Below, one piece after another: positions 17,238-28,400 of a stretch of DNA of 64,000 bases (position 1 is the first letter of the stretch; each line of letters opens with the position of its first letter). The stretch is from Haliotis asinina. Its lineage: Eukaryota > Mollusca > Gastropoda > Lepetellida > Haliotidae. A program made the position numbers and the translations under genes. Under the pieces are notes generated by a model that saw nothing but the letters and a program-made list of their open reading frames with translations, was not told where the DNA came from and searched no databases. The stretch spans positions 43,761,747 through 43,825,746 of the forward strand of contig NC_090292.1 in NCBI RefSeq assembly GCF_037392515.1, in the 5' to 3' direction.

Positions 17238-20200
17238 ATGCTGCTGCTCAAGAGTGTATGTCTGCTCGTTGTGGTTGTCGTTGCAACTGATGCTAACCGT
17301 TGCTGCCCTCCTGGTAGATGGAAAGCAGAAACCACCTTCACACGCTTGGAGCTGCAAAATGACTTGGCCAGTTACCACTGGGTATGTTTGTTTGTTTGTT
17401 TGTTCACATTGTACCCATGACAAACTGTTCGATGGTTGGTTTCTTGTTAAACGCCGCAGCATAATTGCAAAAGTCTATAAATAATCGAGGTGGACCAGAC
17501 AATCCGGTGATCTACACAATTGCCCTCGATCTCCATAACTGGGATACTTTGGGTAAGAGAGCAAATGTGAAATAATGATTTATTAACTACAAATATTATT
17601 TTATTTATTATCATTAATGATGACGCGAAATAATAAGTTGGTGACTGGGGATTAATAAGTATGTGAGCATATTCCAATAATATCACGGCGGGGAACACCA
17701 AAAGTGGACTTCATGCATCGTACTCATCTGGGGAATCGAACTCGAGACTCCGGCGTGACGAGCGAAAGGTTTAACCATTAGGCTACCTCCGGCCTCTGCA
17801 AGATGAGGCCTACGAATCTTTTTATAGCTGTGTCAGCACCTGTGTAGTTTCCAATAAAGTTTAGTTTTACGCCGTTTTAACACTATTTTATCAACATCAC
17901 GACCAGGAATGGGATTCAAACATGGCACAGATTGTCTCTAAAGGACACATTCAGAAGCAGTCCCCGAAATGCCGCAATGCCGTTCGTCGTCAGGCGTCAG
18001 ACATGCCCCTAAACAGCTTGTATTACCCTGAATAATGTTTTAAGAAATTCAAACGGTATGCCCATGGCAAGTGGGTTCGTTAGCGAATACGTACCTACGT
18101 GACGATACGTACTGTCGCCAGACACGTACGCGCTAGTACACGTGTATGGACACAGTTTACGTAAATTCAACAGCGAAAAAAGGCACGCACAAAAGGCAAA
18201 GTTCCCCTTTCATTTGTGATATTTTTCAGGAATTCGGGGAGTACTATCAAGACCTGGACAATAACAGATTTACTTTAGAAATGGAAAGGCGCTACTATGG
18301 GAATATTCAACATCTGAAAATAATCTCAGATCACAAAACTGTAAGTAAATATGAGACATGTGCGTTTGTTGTTTGCACCGCACTCAGCAAAGACTGAATG
18401 TGTCACTCTTCCTCTGGTCTATATTTAATGGTTGTGTGAGTGAGTGAGTGTGTTTAGTTTCAAGCCATATGGCGGCTGTCTCTAAATAGTCGAGTCTGTA
18501 CATGACAATCCGATGACCAACAACATGAGCATCGATCTGCGCAATTGGGAACCGATGACATGTGTCAACCAAGTCAGCGAGCCTGACCACTCGATCCCGT
18601 CGCCTCTGACTACAAGTATAGTTGCCTTTGACGGTCTTCTGCTCGTGGCGTCACACGTGGACGACCAGACCTTGGGCGATCAGACGAGGTGCCAGTTTGT
18701 TGCAGACGACCTAGCCATACACAGTACGACGGCTGCATTCCATTGCTCATGCGACGTCAATAACTGATCTTCCCGCTTGCAACATGCCAACGTGCACGTT
18801 CACGTTGCACATTTGACAATCGTGATATTTAGAGTTGAATTGTGGTTTAAAAGTGATATTTTTTTCAATTCTTGAGGCCAATGCAAAAACGTGCAAACGA
18901 AGAAAACTTCGAAACGAAGATCACGTGATTGACTGCACGTTCAAAACCTGATTTGGCACTAACGTCATTTGCACGACGAATGGGTGCGGTTGATCGGGTT
19001 TTTCTAACGTTTTACTTGAGTCGAAAGACAGGGATCCCATTTCGGATACATCAGATAAAAAATTATGCATTAGTTTTTAAAATTACATTTCTTTGAAGTT
19101 TCTCTATATTTGACTCTATGTTGGGCGGCGGCCTGTAAATAAACAAAAAAATCAGGGACGAAGTTAGTACAGCCAACTTCGCTCATAACAGAGCCGCATA
19201 TATCGAACCGACGAATATAACGAACTATGAGGTTACGACTACTTGTAGGGTACTGTAGTTGAAATGCGTTTAACAATTGGTTGGTGTGTTGTCAAAGCCG
19301 CATTCACCAAAGCTAGAGAAATATGGCAACGGTCTGTAAATAAATGAGTCTGATAAGATAAGGCAGTGATCAACATCATGAGCATCGATGTATAAAACTA
19401 GGATCCGACGATCAATGAACCTGGCAGTATTTGACAGTATTTTTAACCTAAATCCACGTCGGGACATGAAGGATGTATGTTTTCATGCGGTAATTATGTT
19501 TTTTGTTTGTTTTCTTTTTCAGAAACTGAAGTACACCATCGACACAGACAGAAACGCATGCTCTGTAGAATATAACCACGACCCAATTCATACGTTTTGT
19601 ATTCCAGGTATGTACCTGCATAACTCTGTGTGATAGTATGTTGCTTTACGCCACACTCAGCGCTTTGTTAATAATCGAGTGTGGACCAGACAATAAAGTG
19701 GTCAACACCATGAGTATCGTTGTACGCAACTGGGATACGATGACGTGCCAAACAAGACAGCGAGTCTGACCACCCGATCACATCAGTCTCTCCTAACGGC
19801 AAGCAAGGGTTACTGAAGATCAAATCCGACGCGGTTCTTTTTGGACCCGGTTTAGAGTTTATCTTTATCAACTAATAGTTGTGGTAAGAAACGAAAAACA
19901 GGTTTGGGTGGGTAGGGTCGTTGACCTGTCATTGTGATGCTCATGATGTCAGTCACTTGATTGTCTTATCAAGACTCGATTATTTACTCAATGTATTTAC
20001 CCACATTGCTAGAATATTGCCGAGTTTTTTTGTCACATCAAACCTTGCTTGACGCCATCAAACTTTACTTGCTTGGACAACTAAAATCTGTATTTAAAAT
20101 GCTGGATGTTTGTATACATATTTTCACACTCTAGTAGACCGATTTTGACACAAGATCCACATTTGTTCGAAAACCACCATTTTTAATAAGAATCATAATT

Positions 20201-22021
20201 CCTGCCTATGTTTTGAATCATATGTGTAAAATACTCCACCCTTCTTTGATACTTCTAGAGTGTAGACATAATATCAAGTATAATATAATGTACTCTGAAT
20301 CCAGCCTATTCTTTTTCAACCCCATAAAAAACAGTTTGCCCAGAATTTTAATCAATTATTCAGAATGTTTGTATAAACATTTCCAAGTATAATCTGTAGC
20401 CACAACGTGATTTTTAGTATAAGTTGTTTAATTCCCTTTCCTTTGTAAGTACAGTCTTTCAAACATAAGGTGGCTACCCGCAGTCTCCGAATAGAGATAG
20501 CAACGTCATAGAAGAAACGTGATGTCATATTATTGTTCGTGACGCAACATCATCCTAAAACAAAGTGTTATTTTGCCATAGGGCATCTTATAGATATTTT
20601 TGCCCTGGTGGGTATTCAATGGAGATACCTGTGGCCATTGGCCCGGATAAAGGAAACTGCTCTGTGTCTGTACTGCGTTAAATAACAATTATGAACTTGA
20701 ATGGAGTAGTTCTTTTTATGTAACGTTGATGTCATACATTTTTCTTGTCCATCTCAATGCCATAGTTCTGCTTCAGACAGCGCTACTCCCGGGTTCCAGG
20801 TGAAACTGGGGTTTGGCGATAACACACTCCTAGCATCTGCCTATTATGATGAAGATACAATAAAGGGTGAGAAGACGCAAAGAGGCATATGGTACATCGT
20901 CAATGAAGCATGTATTCCTCTGCAGCGTGACAGGTTAGGTCTTGATATGGGTGAGTATTTGATGGCGTTTGGAGGCTGACCACGCGATCTTAATAGTCGC
21001 CTCTCTCGACTAATTTTAACCCGGATCCTCGCAATGTTTCGAAACTACTTATATTAGCTTTGTGAGTGTGTGGGTTTAGTTTTACACCGCTTGAAGCACT
21101 ATTCCAAGAATATCACGGGGTAAGACACCAGGAATTGGTTTCACACATTGTACCCATATGGGAATAAATCCCGGACCTTCGGCGTGATCAACGAACGGTT
21201 GAACAAGACCACCCCATCTCCCCACTGATTTTATGACTTTTATGGACAAGCTAAAAAGCTTTGCAAATGTAAAGTTCACCTTGCGAGCAACCTGTTTGTG
21301 GGGAACAAACAAATTGAAAGTCAGAACCTGCTTTTAAGATAACATTACCCAGAAAAAGGTATGGCTTTCGAATGCAGTAGTGTATGAACTATTTTGTCAC
21401 AACTTCAAAGTGATCGTTTCCGTGTGGTTTTACTTTCCTCTGGCTTTTACTCCTCGTTGGTTTTATTGACAGATAAGTTTCTGGACTCACAGTCGTTCGG
21501 ATCAATCACCACGGAATACGATGATTCCATATTCGATATTCCATCGATCTGCCCAACAGTCATTCCCCCGAAGGTAGGCTTCGAATAATTTTACGTTAAT
21601 ATAACTAAATTATAAAATTGAAAGTTTCACGGAATGAATTACTCGTCTTAACAACGCACAATACGCACGAAAGGGGAGCGGGAACAATAGCCACACTTCC
21701 AGACACACTGACTCTTCATTTCACTAATGAGGGGATATATTCGTGTTTTCAACATGTTTCGCCAAGCTAATCCAAAGTAAAAAGAAATAACAAATCTTAA
21801 GATCCTCTTCTAAACTAAAGCCTTCCATTTTCCCTTTATTTTTCTTGAACAGGTTATATTGTGCTATGCTGTATTATACCATTACATTACATTACATGCT
21901 TGAAATGAGTTATTGACACATTTTTTCTGATTATATATTTCAGAAAAAGAATACAATGAACGTTTTTGAAGTCATTCGCCACAATGCCTCCACTGAGAAG
22001 TTAAACGAGTCACGACTGTGA
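17238..22021 (+). CDS. Ependymin-related secreted protein A (EPDR family), six exons
   Basis: Exons: 17238-17381, 18230-18340, 19523-19607, 20777-20950, 21473-21573 and 21944-22021. All introns are GT-AG with phases 0,0,1,1,0, giving 230 residues. Residues 1 to about 19 are a signal peptide (KSVCLLVVVVVATDA). The mature part opens RCCPPGRW, the usual ependymin-related start, and has Cys at 22, 23, 98, 111, 159 and 198. YIVNEACIPLQ (153-163) and SIFDIPSICP (190-199) match the conserved C-terminal blocks of mammalian EPDR1. N-glycosylation sequons lie at Asn219 and Asn226. Ependymin-type proteins are secreted glycoproteins with a lipid-binding fold and variable roles; molluscs carry expanded sets. 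The exact role here is unknown. Start choice: first ATG after the TATA-like box. No break is visible. Confidence 0.93.
17430..17545 (-). repeat. SINE family A in EPDR A intron 1
   Basis: TAAACGCCGCAGC...AATAATCGAGGTGGACCAGACAATCC, starting about 50 bp after the exon 1 donor. Counterpart at 25706. Confidence 0.65.
17660..17798 (-). repeat. SINE family B in EPDR A intron 1
   Basis: ATCACGGCGGGGAACACC...TCGAACTCGAGACTCCGGCGTGACGAGCG, with the box A complement CATTAGGCTACC. Counterpart at 25930. Confidence 0.75.
17850..17930 (-). repeat. SINE family B fragment in EPDR A intron 1
   Basis: GTTTAGTTTTACGCCGTTTT...ACATCACGACC...ATGGGATTCAAACATGG. Counterpart at 26183. Confidence 0.6.
18430..18625 (-). 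repeat. SINE family A in EPDR A intron 2
   Basis: GTGTGAGTGAGTGAGTG tail, ATGGCGGCTGTCTCTAAATAG, then CATCGATCTGCGCAATTGGG. No counterpart in EPDR B at the matching place, so insertion probably followed the duplication. Confidence 0.8.
19275..19393 (-). repeat. SINE family A fragment in EPDR A intron 2
   Basis: TTGGTTGGTGTGTTGTCAAA...CAACGGTCTGTAAATAAATG. Counterpart at 27965. Confidence 0.65.
19636..19830 (-). repeat. SINE family A in EPDR A intron 3
   Basis: TTACGCCACACTCAG...AATAATCGAGTGTGGACCAGACAATAA, through GAGTCTGACCACCCGATC. A shorter counterpart lies at 28344. Confidence 0.75.
19925..20025 (+). repeat. SINE family A fragment in EPDR A intron 3
   Basis: GTGATGCTCATGATGTCAGTC...CAAGACTCGATTATTTAC...GAATATTGCCGAG. 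Opposite orientation to the copy at 19636. Confidence 0.55.
21063..21225 (-). repeat. SINE family B in EPDR A intron 4
   Basis: GTGAGTGTGTGGGTTTAGTTTTACACCGCTT...TTCACACATTGTACCC, with the box B complement degraded. Counterpart at 28840. Confidence 0.75.
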
Positions 22022-23090
22022 ATCCTACAACCGATATGGAAGAATGTGTACACTGTTACACTTCGCTTTGAGACATAATCTCCAATTATACTCTTTAGAA
22101 AGTAGGGGAACCTGAAATTAGGATACAAAGTACAAATTAAACCTTAGCAAACGTTTTGAAGACAGACCTCTTATGAAGTCACCACCATTTCTCTTCATCA
22201 CCGCCCTAAACAGCGTATGTGATGCACGTGTACAAAAAAGTAGCCCCATTTTCAGAAAGGACATACACTACCGAAGACCATTAGTTCTGACACTCATTTG
22301 AATCACACAATCACACAGTTGTTAGTGTTAGTTTCCAGCAGTTTATTTTCTTTTTTTTTTTTGGCGCTCTTTGAAAATGAAAACTGTACATTTGCAATCA
22401 CGACCGACACCAGTCGTATTCCAATGACGAGTAATGTATGAACACGTATGTGCAAGTGGTGATGCATTCTCAGATCACTCATTATTATCCTATAATTCCC
22501 AAATTGTTTAACCGTAAATGAAGCTCCCCTACTTTTTAACAGTATAGTTGATCACCTACCTGTCTGTTCCTTGCTGTAATATTTGAAACATGTCAAAACT
22601 GTATAAACTATAACCATTGTTGGTATTTGTGATGATTTTTGTTCTTGTTTGATGCCGAAAAGTCGTATGCAGAACTCTTCTGCACGCGAAGTGACACAGT
22701 CAGGTAAATCTGATGACGGTCAGTCATTCATTCTTTTCACTGGCTGTCCCTTCGCTACAGGACTCAGTTCAAGCATCTGTGTCTCACTTTCTGCTGTGTG
22801 TTTGAATTTGCCGTTTTGTATCTTATCTTGATCCTCACAGCACCACCCATCTCGCCCCTGTCTAAGGATAAACGTCTCTTCATAAGACGTCATGTAAAAC
22901 CACGCCTTTCAATGTCCGACCACAGATATATTGGTAGCGTATATGTCTTGATTTGTCAAACAGCTGTAGGGATTACGTAAATCCAGCTAGGGTAGCAAAT
23001 GTACTGTTAACCACGAATGCGTCTAGACGGATGCACTACCAGCAGGTGATTGCGATCGATAAAATGCTTGTAATTATGATTTTATTGACT
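22022..23090. other. 3' flank of EPDR A and spacer
   Basis: Shared with the EPDR B 3' flank to about 22900 (for example TGTATAAACTAT, TTTGTTCTTGTTTGA and GTGACACAGTCA). No further gene and no clear AATAAA close to the stop. Confidence 0.5.
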
Positions 23091-23094
23091 TTAA

Positions 23095-23766
23095 ATTGTG
23101 CTACTACTACTGCCTCTGCTGCTAGTAGTAGTACTATTGGTGCTATTATTACTGCTTCTGCTACTACTATTGCTGCTGCTGCTACTGTTACTATGACTAC
23201 TAGTACTACTACGACAGCTACCATTAATTACTACTATTACCACCACCACTACTACTACTACTATTACCACCACCACTACTACTACTACTATTACCACCAC
23301 CACTACTACTACTACTGCTGCTGCTACTACTACCACCACCACCACGACAACCAACACCACCAACACTACTACTACTACTGTTACTACTACTACTACCACC
23401 ACCACTACCACTTCTACTATTACCACCACCACTACTACTACTGCTGCTGCTGCTACTACTACCACCACCACCACGACAACCAACACCACCAACACTACTA
23501 CTACTACTGTTACTACTACTACTACTACCACCACCGCTATTACTACTACTACTACTACTACTACTATTTCTGCTACTACTCGGACACCAACTACCACTAC
23601 TACTACTACTGTTACTACTACTACTACTACCACCACCGCTATTACTACTACTACTACTACTACTACTATTTCTGCTACTACTCGGACACCAACTACCACT
23701 GCTACTACGACTGCTACTACTACTGTTACTGCTGTTACTCCTGCCACTACTACTACTTCTACCTAC
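23095..23766. repeat. Long (CTA)n-type trinucleotide array
   Basis: About 670 bp of ACT/ACC/GCT triplets with internal larger duplications: the CCACGACAACCAACACCACC segment occurs twice and the CTCGGACACCAACTACC segment twice. Long open frames exist in several phases on both strands. Confidence 0.95.
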
Positions 23767-23954
23767 GTCATGATAGACATCCAGTGATATTAAAAATTGT
23801 TGAAAATGGAATCCACCTTGGTAGCAAATGGGCTTAGAAATTAAAAGTTCCACGCTTTTGTGAATGTTTTTGGCAATGGATATATGAATGTTATATCTGC
23901 CTGAATGTGTCAATAAATCAAACCTGGAAACATGTTCAAGATTTCGCAATCCCA

Positions 23955-24002
23955 GACACTCACTCACTCACTCACTCACTCACTCACTCACTCACTCACT
24001 CA
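23955..24002. repeat. (CTCA)n array
   Basis: Twelve tetranucleotide units, the same motif as the SINE tails. Decayed CGGATCATAT satellite pieces follow to about 24200. Confidence 0.95.
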
Positions 24003-24629
24003 CCTCCTTACTACTAGTAGTACGACAGCTACTATGACAACTACCATTAATTACTACTACTACTCCGGATCATATCTATAAAAAAATATATTGAAAACTA
24101 TAAACTCACTAACTCACTCCTCCCATTGTTATTTATGATTACACTAACTCACCAACTCACTAACTCACTTACTCACTCCTTTGATTGTTTCGGATCATAT
24201 TGATAATAAAATCTGCGTATTACACGAAAACAATATCCAGTTATTGTATCCGCTCATCTATTGGTGGATTAGTAGATCTGCCCACGTTATTATCCTGTGT
24301 TATTACGCCGAGTGTTATTTGTATATGGACAGATATTGTTATTTGCACACAGTGTTTTAATCCAATATGTGTGTTTTTGGAAACACTGTATGTCATAATA
24401 AAATTCAGTGTGGTGCTTTGTCATTGACCGATGCGTGTGGTCACGTAAAACTTCAATTAGTCAGCTTAATACACTTTGTATTTATTGATAAAACATACTC
24501 GTGAGTCATCTGTTGCACCAGCTGATACGTGAAAGGGATAACATGGTACCTGTAGGTCAGTTCTGTGACCTGTTCACTGGGGACTTTCTCAAAATTAATG
24601 CACGTGAATAATTTTGAAAGGGGTGGTTG

Positions 24630-24740
24630 GTTTGTTGTTTAAAGCCGCACTCAGGAATATTCAAGCTACTTGTAGTGGCGGTCGGTAAATAACTGGACCT
24701 GGACAAAGCAATCCAGTGATCAACAGAATGAGTATCTGGG
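24630..24740 (-). repeat. SINE family A fragment upstream of EPDR B
   Basis: AAAGCCGCACTCAGGAATATTC...CAATCCAGTGATCAACAG; paired with 16549. Confidence 0.7.
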
Positions 24741-25424
24741 GTTGTTGGGGTGGGGTGGGGAGGAATGCTGGGGATAGAAGGATAATCATGTTCATGAGAG
24801 TATTCCTTGGCACCTATTCTAGGCTAGGCATCCTGCTCAAATACCCTGTTCAGAGTATGTAATGTGATCATTATTACCTCGGATAAACCAAAGTGCTAGA
24901 AGGCTAACAGACTCACTAATTACACCCGGTACCCATTTTCAGCTGCGTGAATTAGAGGGGCAATTTAGAGCAAACGTACTTGTCAAAGATGAGACCACAC
25001 ATACCACATTTGCTTCGTTGTGGGGCAGGACAGAAGTCATTGAAACTCCAAAGCTGCCAAACATGGTCACCCATCCAATGACTCATTGTGTCCAACGTTG
25101 CTTAACTTCAACCGATTTGTCACCTGAACTCTATGCGCATGACAACAATATACACACTCACACAAAAACTCTCACGTACACGTACATGATTGCACACACA
25201 GGCGCATCGCACGCAAACAAACTGACGTAAGCACCCACACACATTGAAATACGACGATTCTCATAAACACACGCAATGCTTCATGCGTAGAATAATCTAG
25301 AACTTGAAGTTGAATCAATGTCACGGCACCTATTATAAACCAAAGTCAGGTATTTAGGACCTATATACGAACCATATTCCAAACGCCGACGGAGATTTTG
25401 AGACGACCCCCAGCAAGCGACCAA

Positions 25425-25434
25425 GTTTAAAAGC
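25425..25434 (+). promoter_or_regulatory. TATA-like box of EPDR B
   Basis: GTTTAAAAGC, 49 bp before the ATG as in EPDR A. Confidence 0.5.
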
Positions 25435-25473
25435 TTCGGATTGCTAATCCGTAATGCCTTGTGGTAACCAGCG

Positions 25474-28400
25474 ATGATGATGCTTAAGAGTGTATGTCTG
25501 TTCGTCGTGGTTGTCGTTGCAACTGATGCTTACCAATGCTGTCCTCTCGGAAGATGGAAAGCAAGAACTTTCTACACACGATTGGAGCTGCAAAACAACG
25601 TGGCCAGTTACCACTGGGTAAGTTTGTTTGTTTTCAACACCGCAAAGCAAAGTTCCAACAATATTCTTCAAACGTGGTACCCTTGCATGGCATCGAAAGC
25701 TTCGTTGGTTGGTGTGTTGTTAAACGCCGCACCAAGAAATATCCCTGCTATACAGCGATGGTCGGTAAATAATCGAAATGGTTTAGACAACCCGGTGATT
25801 ATTATAATGAGCATCGATGACCACAACTGGGACACTGTAGGTAAGAGACCAAAATGAGAAATGATTGATTCATCAACTACAGTAATTAATAAGTTGATGA
25901 CTAGAATGTGTGATGGGGATTGGGCTTCTGTTGGTGAGTGATTTGGAATAGTATTATGCCGCTTTTATCAATATTCCAACAACATCCTGATAGCGAACAC
26001 TAGAAGTGGACTTCACACATTGTACCCACGGGGGGACTCGAACTCGGATCTACGGCTTGACGTGCGAGAGCGTTAATCATTAGACTCCCCCATGCCTCTG
26101 CAAGAAAACGGGCAGGACACGGATGTTTGATCGCTGTATGATTTTTCTGAACATTTAGGTGGTTTCAAATGAGAAAGAAATGAATGTAGGTTTATGCCTC
26201 TTTTTGCAATATTCAAGTAACATCACGACCTTGAACACCAGAAATGGGCTTCAGTTTGTATGATCCAGCTTGGCGCCACCCACGATCGCGTCACCAGGAT
26301 CTTCAGTTGTAGCCAGACAGATAGACACGCAGACAGGACACAGGAGTGGCAGACCCCAGCTGAAAACTGGTACTTTCGAACCCTGCATTTGCGCAACGGG
26401 TTCCTCACTGTGACGTCATCAACATCGACTACGCTGCGTCATCGTATCGGGCAGAGGACGGCGTTCAGGAGACTTGGTCAGCATAGTATCCTACAGTACC
26501 GAAGCGTCTACATCGACATCGACGTCGACATTTGCGATAGATACGTATCGTTCAAGGTTGGCAGCGCACATAATGGGCAGATACCTCCTGAACATACCTG
26601 ACGGCAGGCAACGAGTGCATCGACCCATTGAGGAATAGTTGGACCATCTGAGGAGACAGATTCGTGCCAGACAGATCGCCCCAGTGAACAGACAAACCTT
26701 CATCCAAGTTTTGAGGGAGGAATGGAACAGGTCATCTCTTCACGTCATCAGTTCGACATTGTGTAAGAGTCTGTATCGAATCCGGTGGTGACCACACTCG
26801 ACATTGACTTACAGGAGTGTCTCTACGTCACTGATCATCACCTCAATCACTTATTTCATCATACCATCATATTGAAGTCATCGAATACAGGACATATGAA
26901 AATTGTTTCTTTTTTGTTTGTTTGTTTGTTTTTTGTTTTGTATTGTTTTAGACAACTCAAATATTCTTGACCTCGATTAATGAATTTGGTTTTCAATGCG
27001 TTTCACCTATTTGTCTTCAAACTACAACATTGATTTCATGTTTATCTTCTGTCATCTTTCGCTAATTTGATTCACCAATGTGGTATCTTTTATTTTGTCC
27101 TTGACTGTATACTCAACAAAGAAAACAGGTACGCACAAAAGTTCCCCTTTCATTTGTGATATTTTTCAGGAACTCGGGGAATTATTCCAAGACCTGGACA
27201 ATAACAGATTCGTTTCAGTAGTGGAAAAGCGCTTCAGTGGGAATATTCAACATCTGAAAATAATCTCAGATCACAAAACTGTAAGTACATACGAGACCCA
27301 TGCATTTGTTGCTTGTTGTTTGCGCAGCACTCAGCAACGATTGCATGTGTCAATCTCCCTTTGTGTCTATATCTAATATCATGATTTCACGAAATAATTC
27401 AGATTCAACCCAGTACATATGACAAGATTGGAAATACAGACGACTGAGTTCTTATACTTTCTTATGGAATAAAACATCATCTGTAATCAGATCCTGGACC
27501 AGACAATCCAAAAGTCAACTGTAGGAACATCGATCTTGCAACTGTGGTACAACGAAAAATGTCGACCAAGTCAGCGAGCCTGACCACCCGATCCCTCTGG
27601 TCGTCTTTTACGACAAGCGTGGGATAATGGAGATCAATTCTAATCCTGATGTTCGCGTGTTTTAACTGAACCTTCATTTCTGATATTAGTTCTCCATCAT
27701 CCCTGTATCGCTTCAATGATTGAGGAAACTCCCTCCTTTAACTAAGAGTATGTAACGTTCAAGCCGCGAAGGATTGTGTTCAATTTCAATTCATATTTAG
27801 TCTATTAACTTAACAATACAAAAAAAAATCGAACAAAAAATACAGGGACGAAGTTAGTACAGCCAACTTCGCTTATAACGAAGCCGCATATATCGAACCG
27901 ACGAATATAACGAACTATGAGTTACGACTACTTCTAGGGTATTGTAGTCGAAATGCGTTTAACAATTGGTTGGTGTGTTGTCAAAGCCGCATTCACCAAG
28001 GCTAGAGAAATATGGCAACGGTCTGTAAATATATGAGTCTGATGAGAAAATTCAGTGATCAACATCATGAGCATCGATATATGAAATTGGGATAAGACGA
28101 CGTGTCATTCAAGTCAACGAACCTGACGGAAAAAGTGGCTTGGATACAATTTTAATCGGGATATTCACCAGGATATGAAGGATGTATGTTTTCATGCGTT
28201 AATTATTATTTATTTATGTTGTTTTTCAGAAGCTAAAGTACACCATCGACACAGACAGAAACGCATGCTCTGTAGAATATTACCACGACCCAGTTCACAC
28301 ATTTTGTATTCCAGGTATGTACCTGCATAACTATATGACATGTTATGTTGCTTTACGCTGCATCCAATAATATTCCATATAGCGACGCTTTGTAAATAAT

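Larger units (their letters stand above)
16045..22900 (+). repeat. Segmental duplication, copy 1 (EPDR gene A)
   Basis: Matches 24185-30640 in order and orientation: upstream block (GATTGTTTCGGATCATAT, ATGTCATAATAAAATTC, GGTCAGTTCTGTGACCTG), promoter, six exons, several intronic SINEs and the 3' flank. Exons match best; introns differ by insertions and deletions. Edges are approximate. Confidence 0.85.

Noticed and set aside
18513-18767. Recurring frame with CVNQVSEPDH-like peptide, also near 36662, 38791, 42080 and 57498
   Set aside because: It is the translation of SINE family A copies, in both orientations, not a protein family.
22953-23967. Frames of about 220-290 codons on both strands in the trinucleotide array
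   Set aside because: Low-complexity Tyr/His, Val or Ser/Gly runs from ACT repeats in several phases at once; not a gene.
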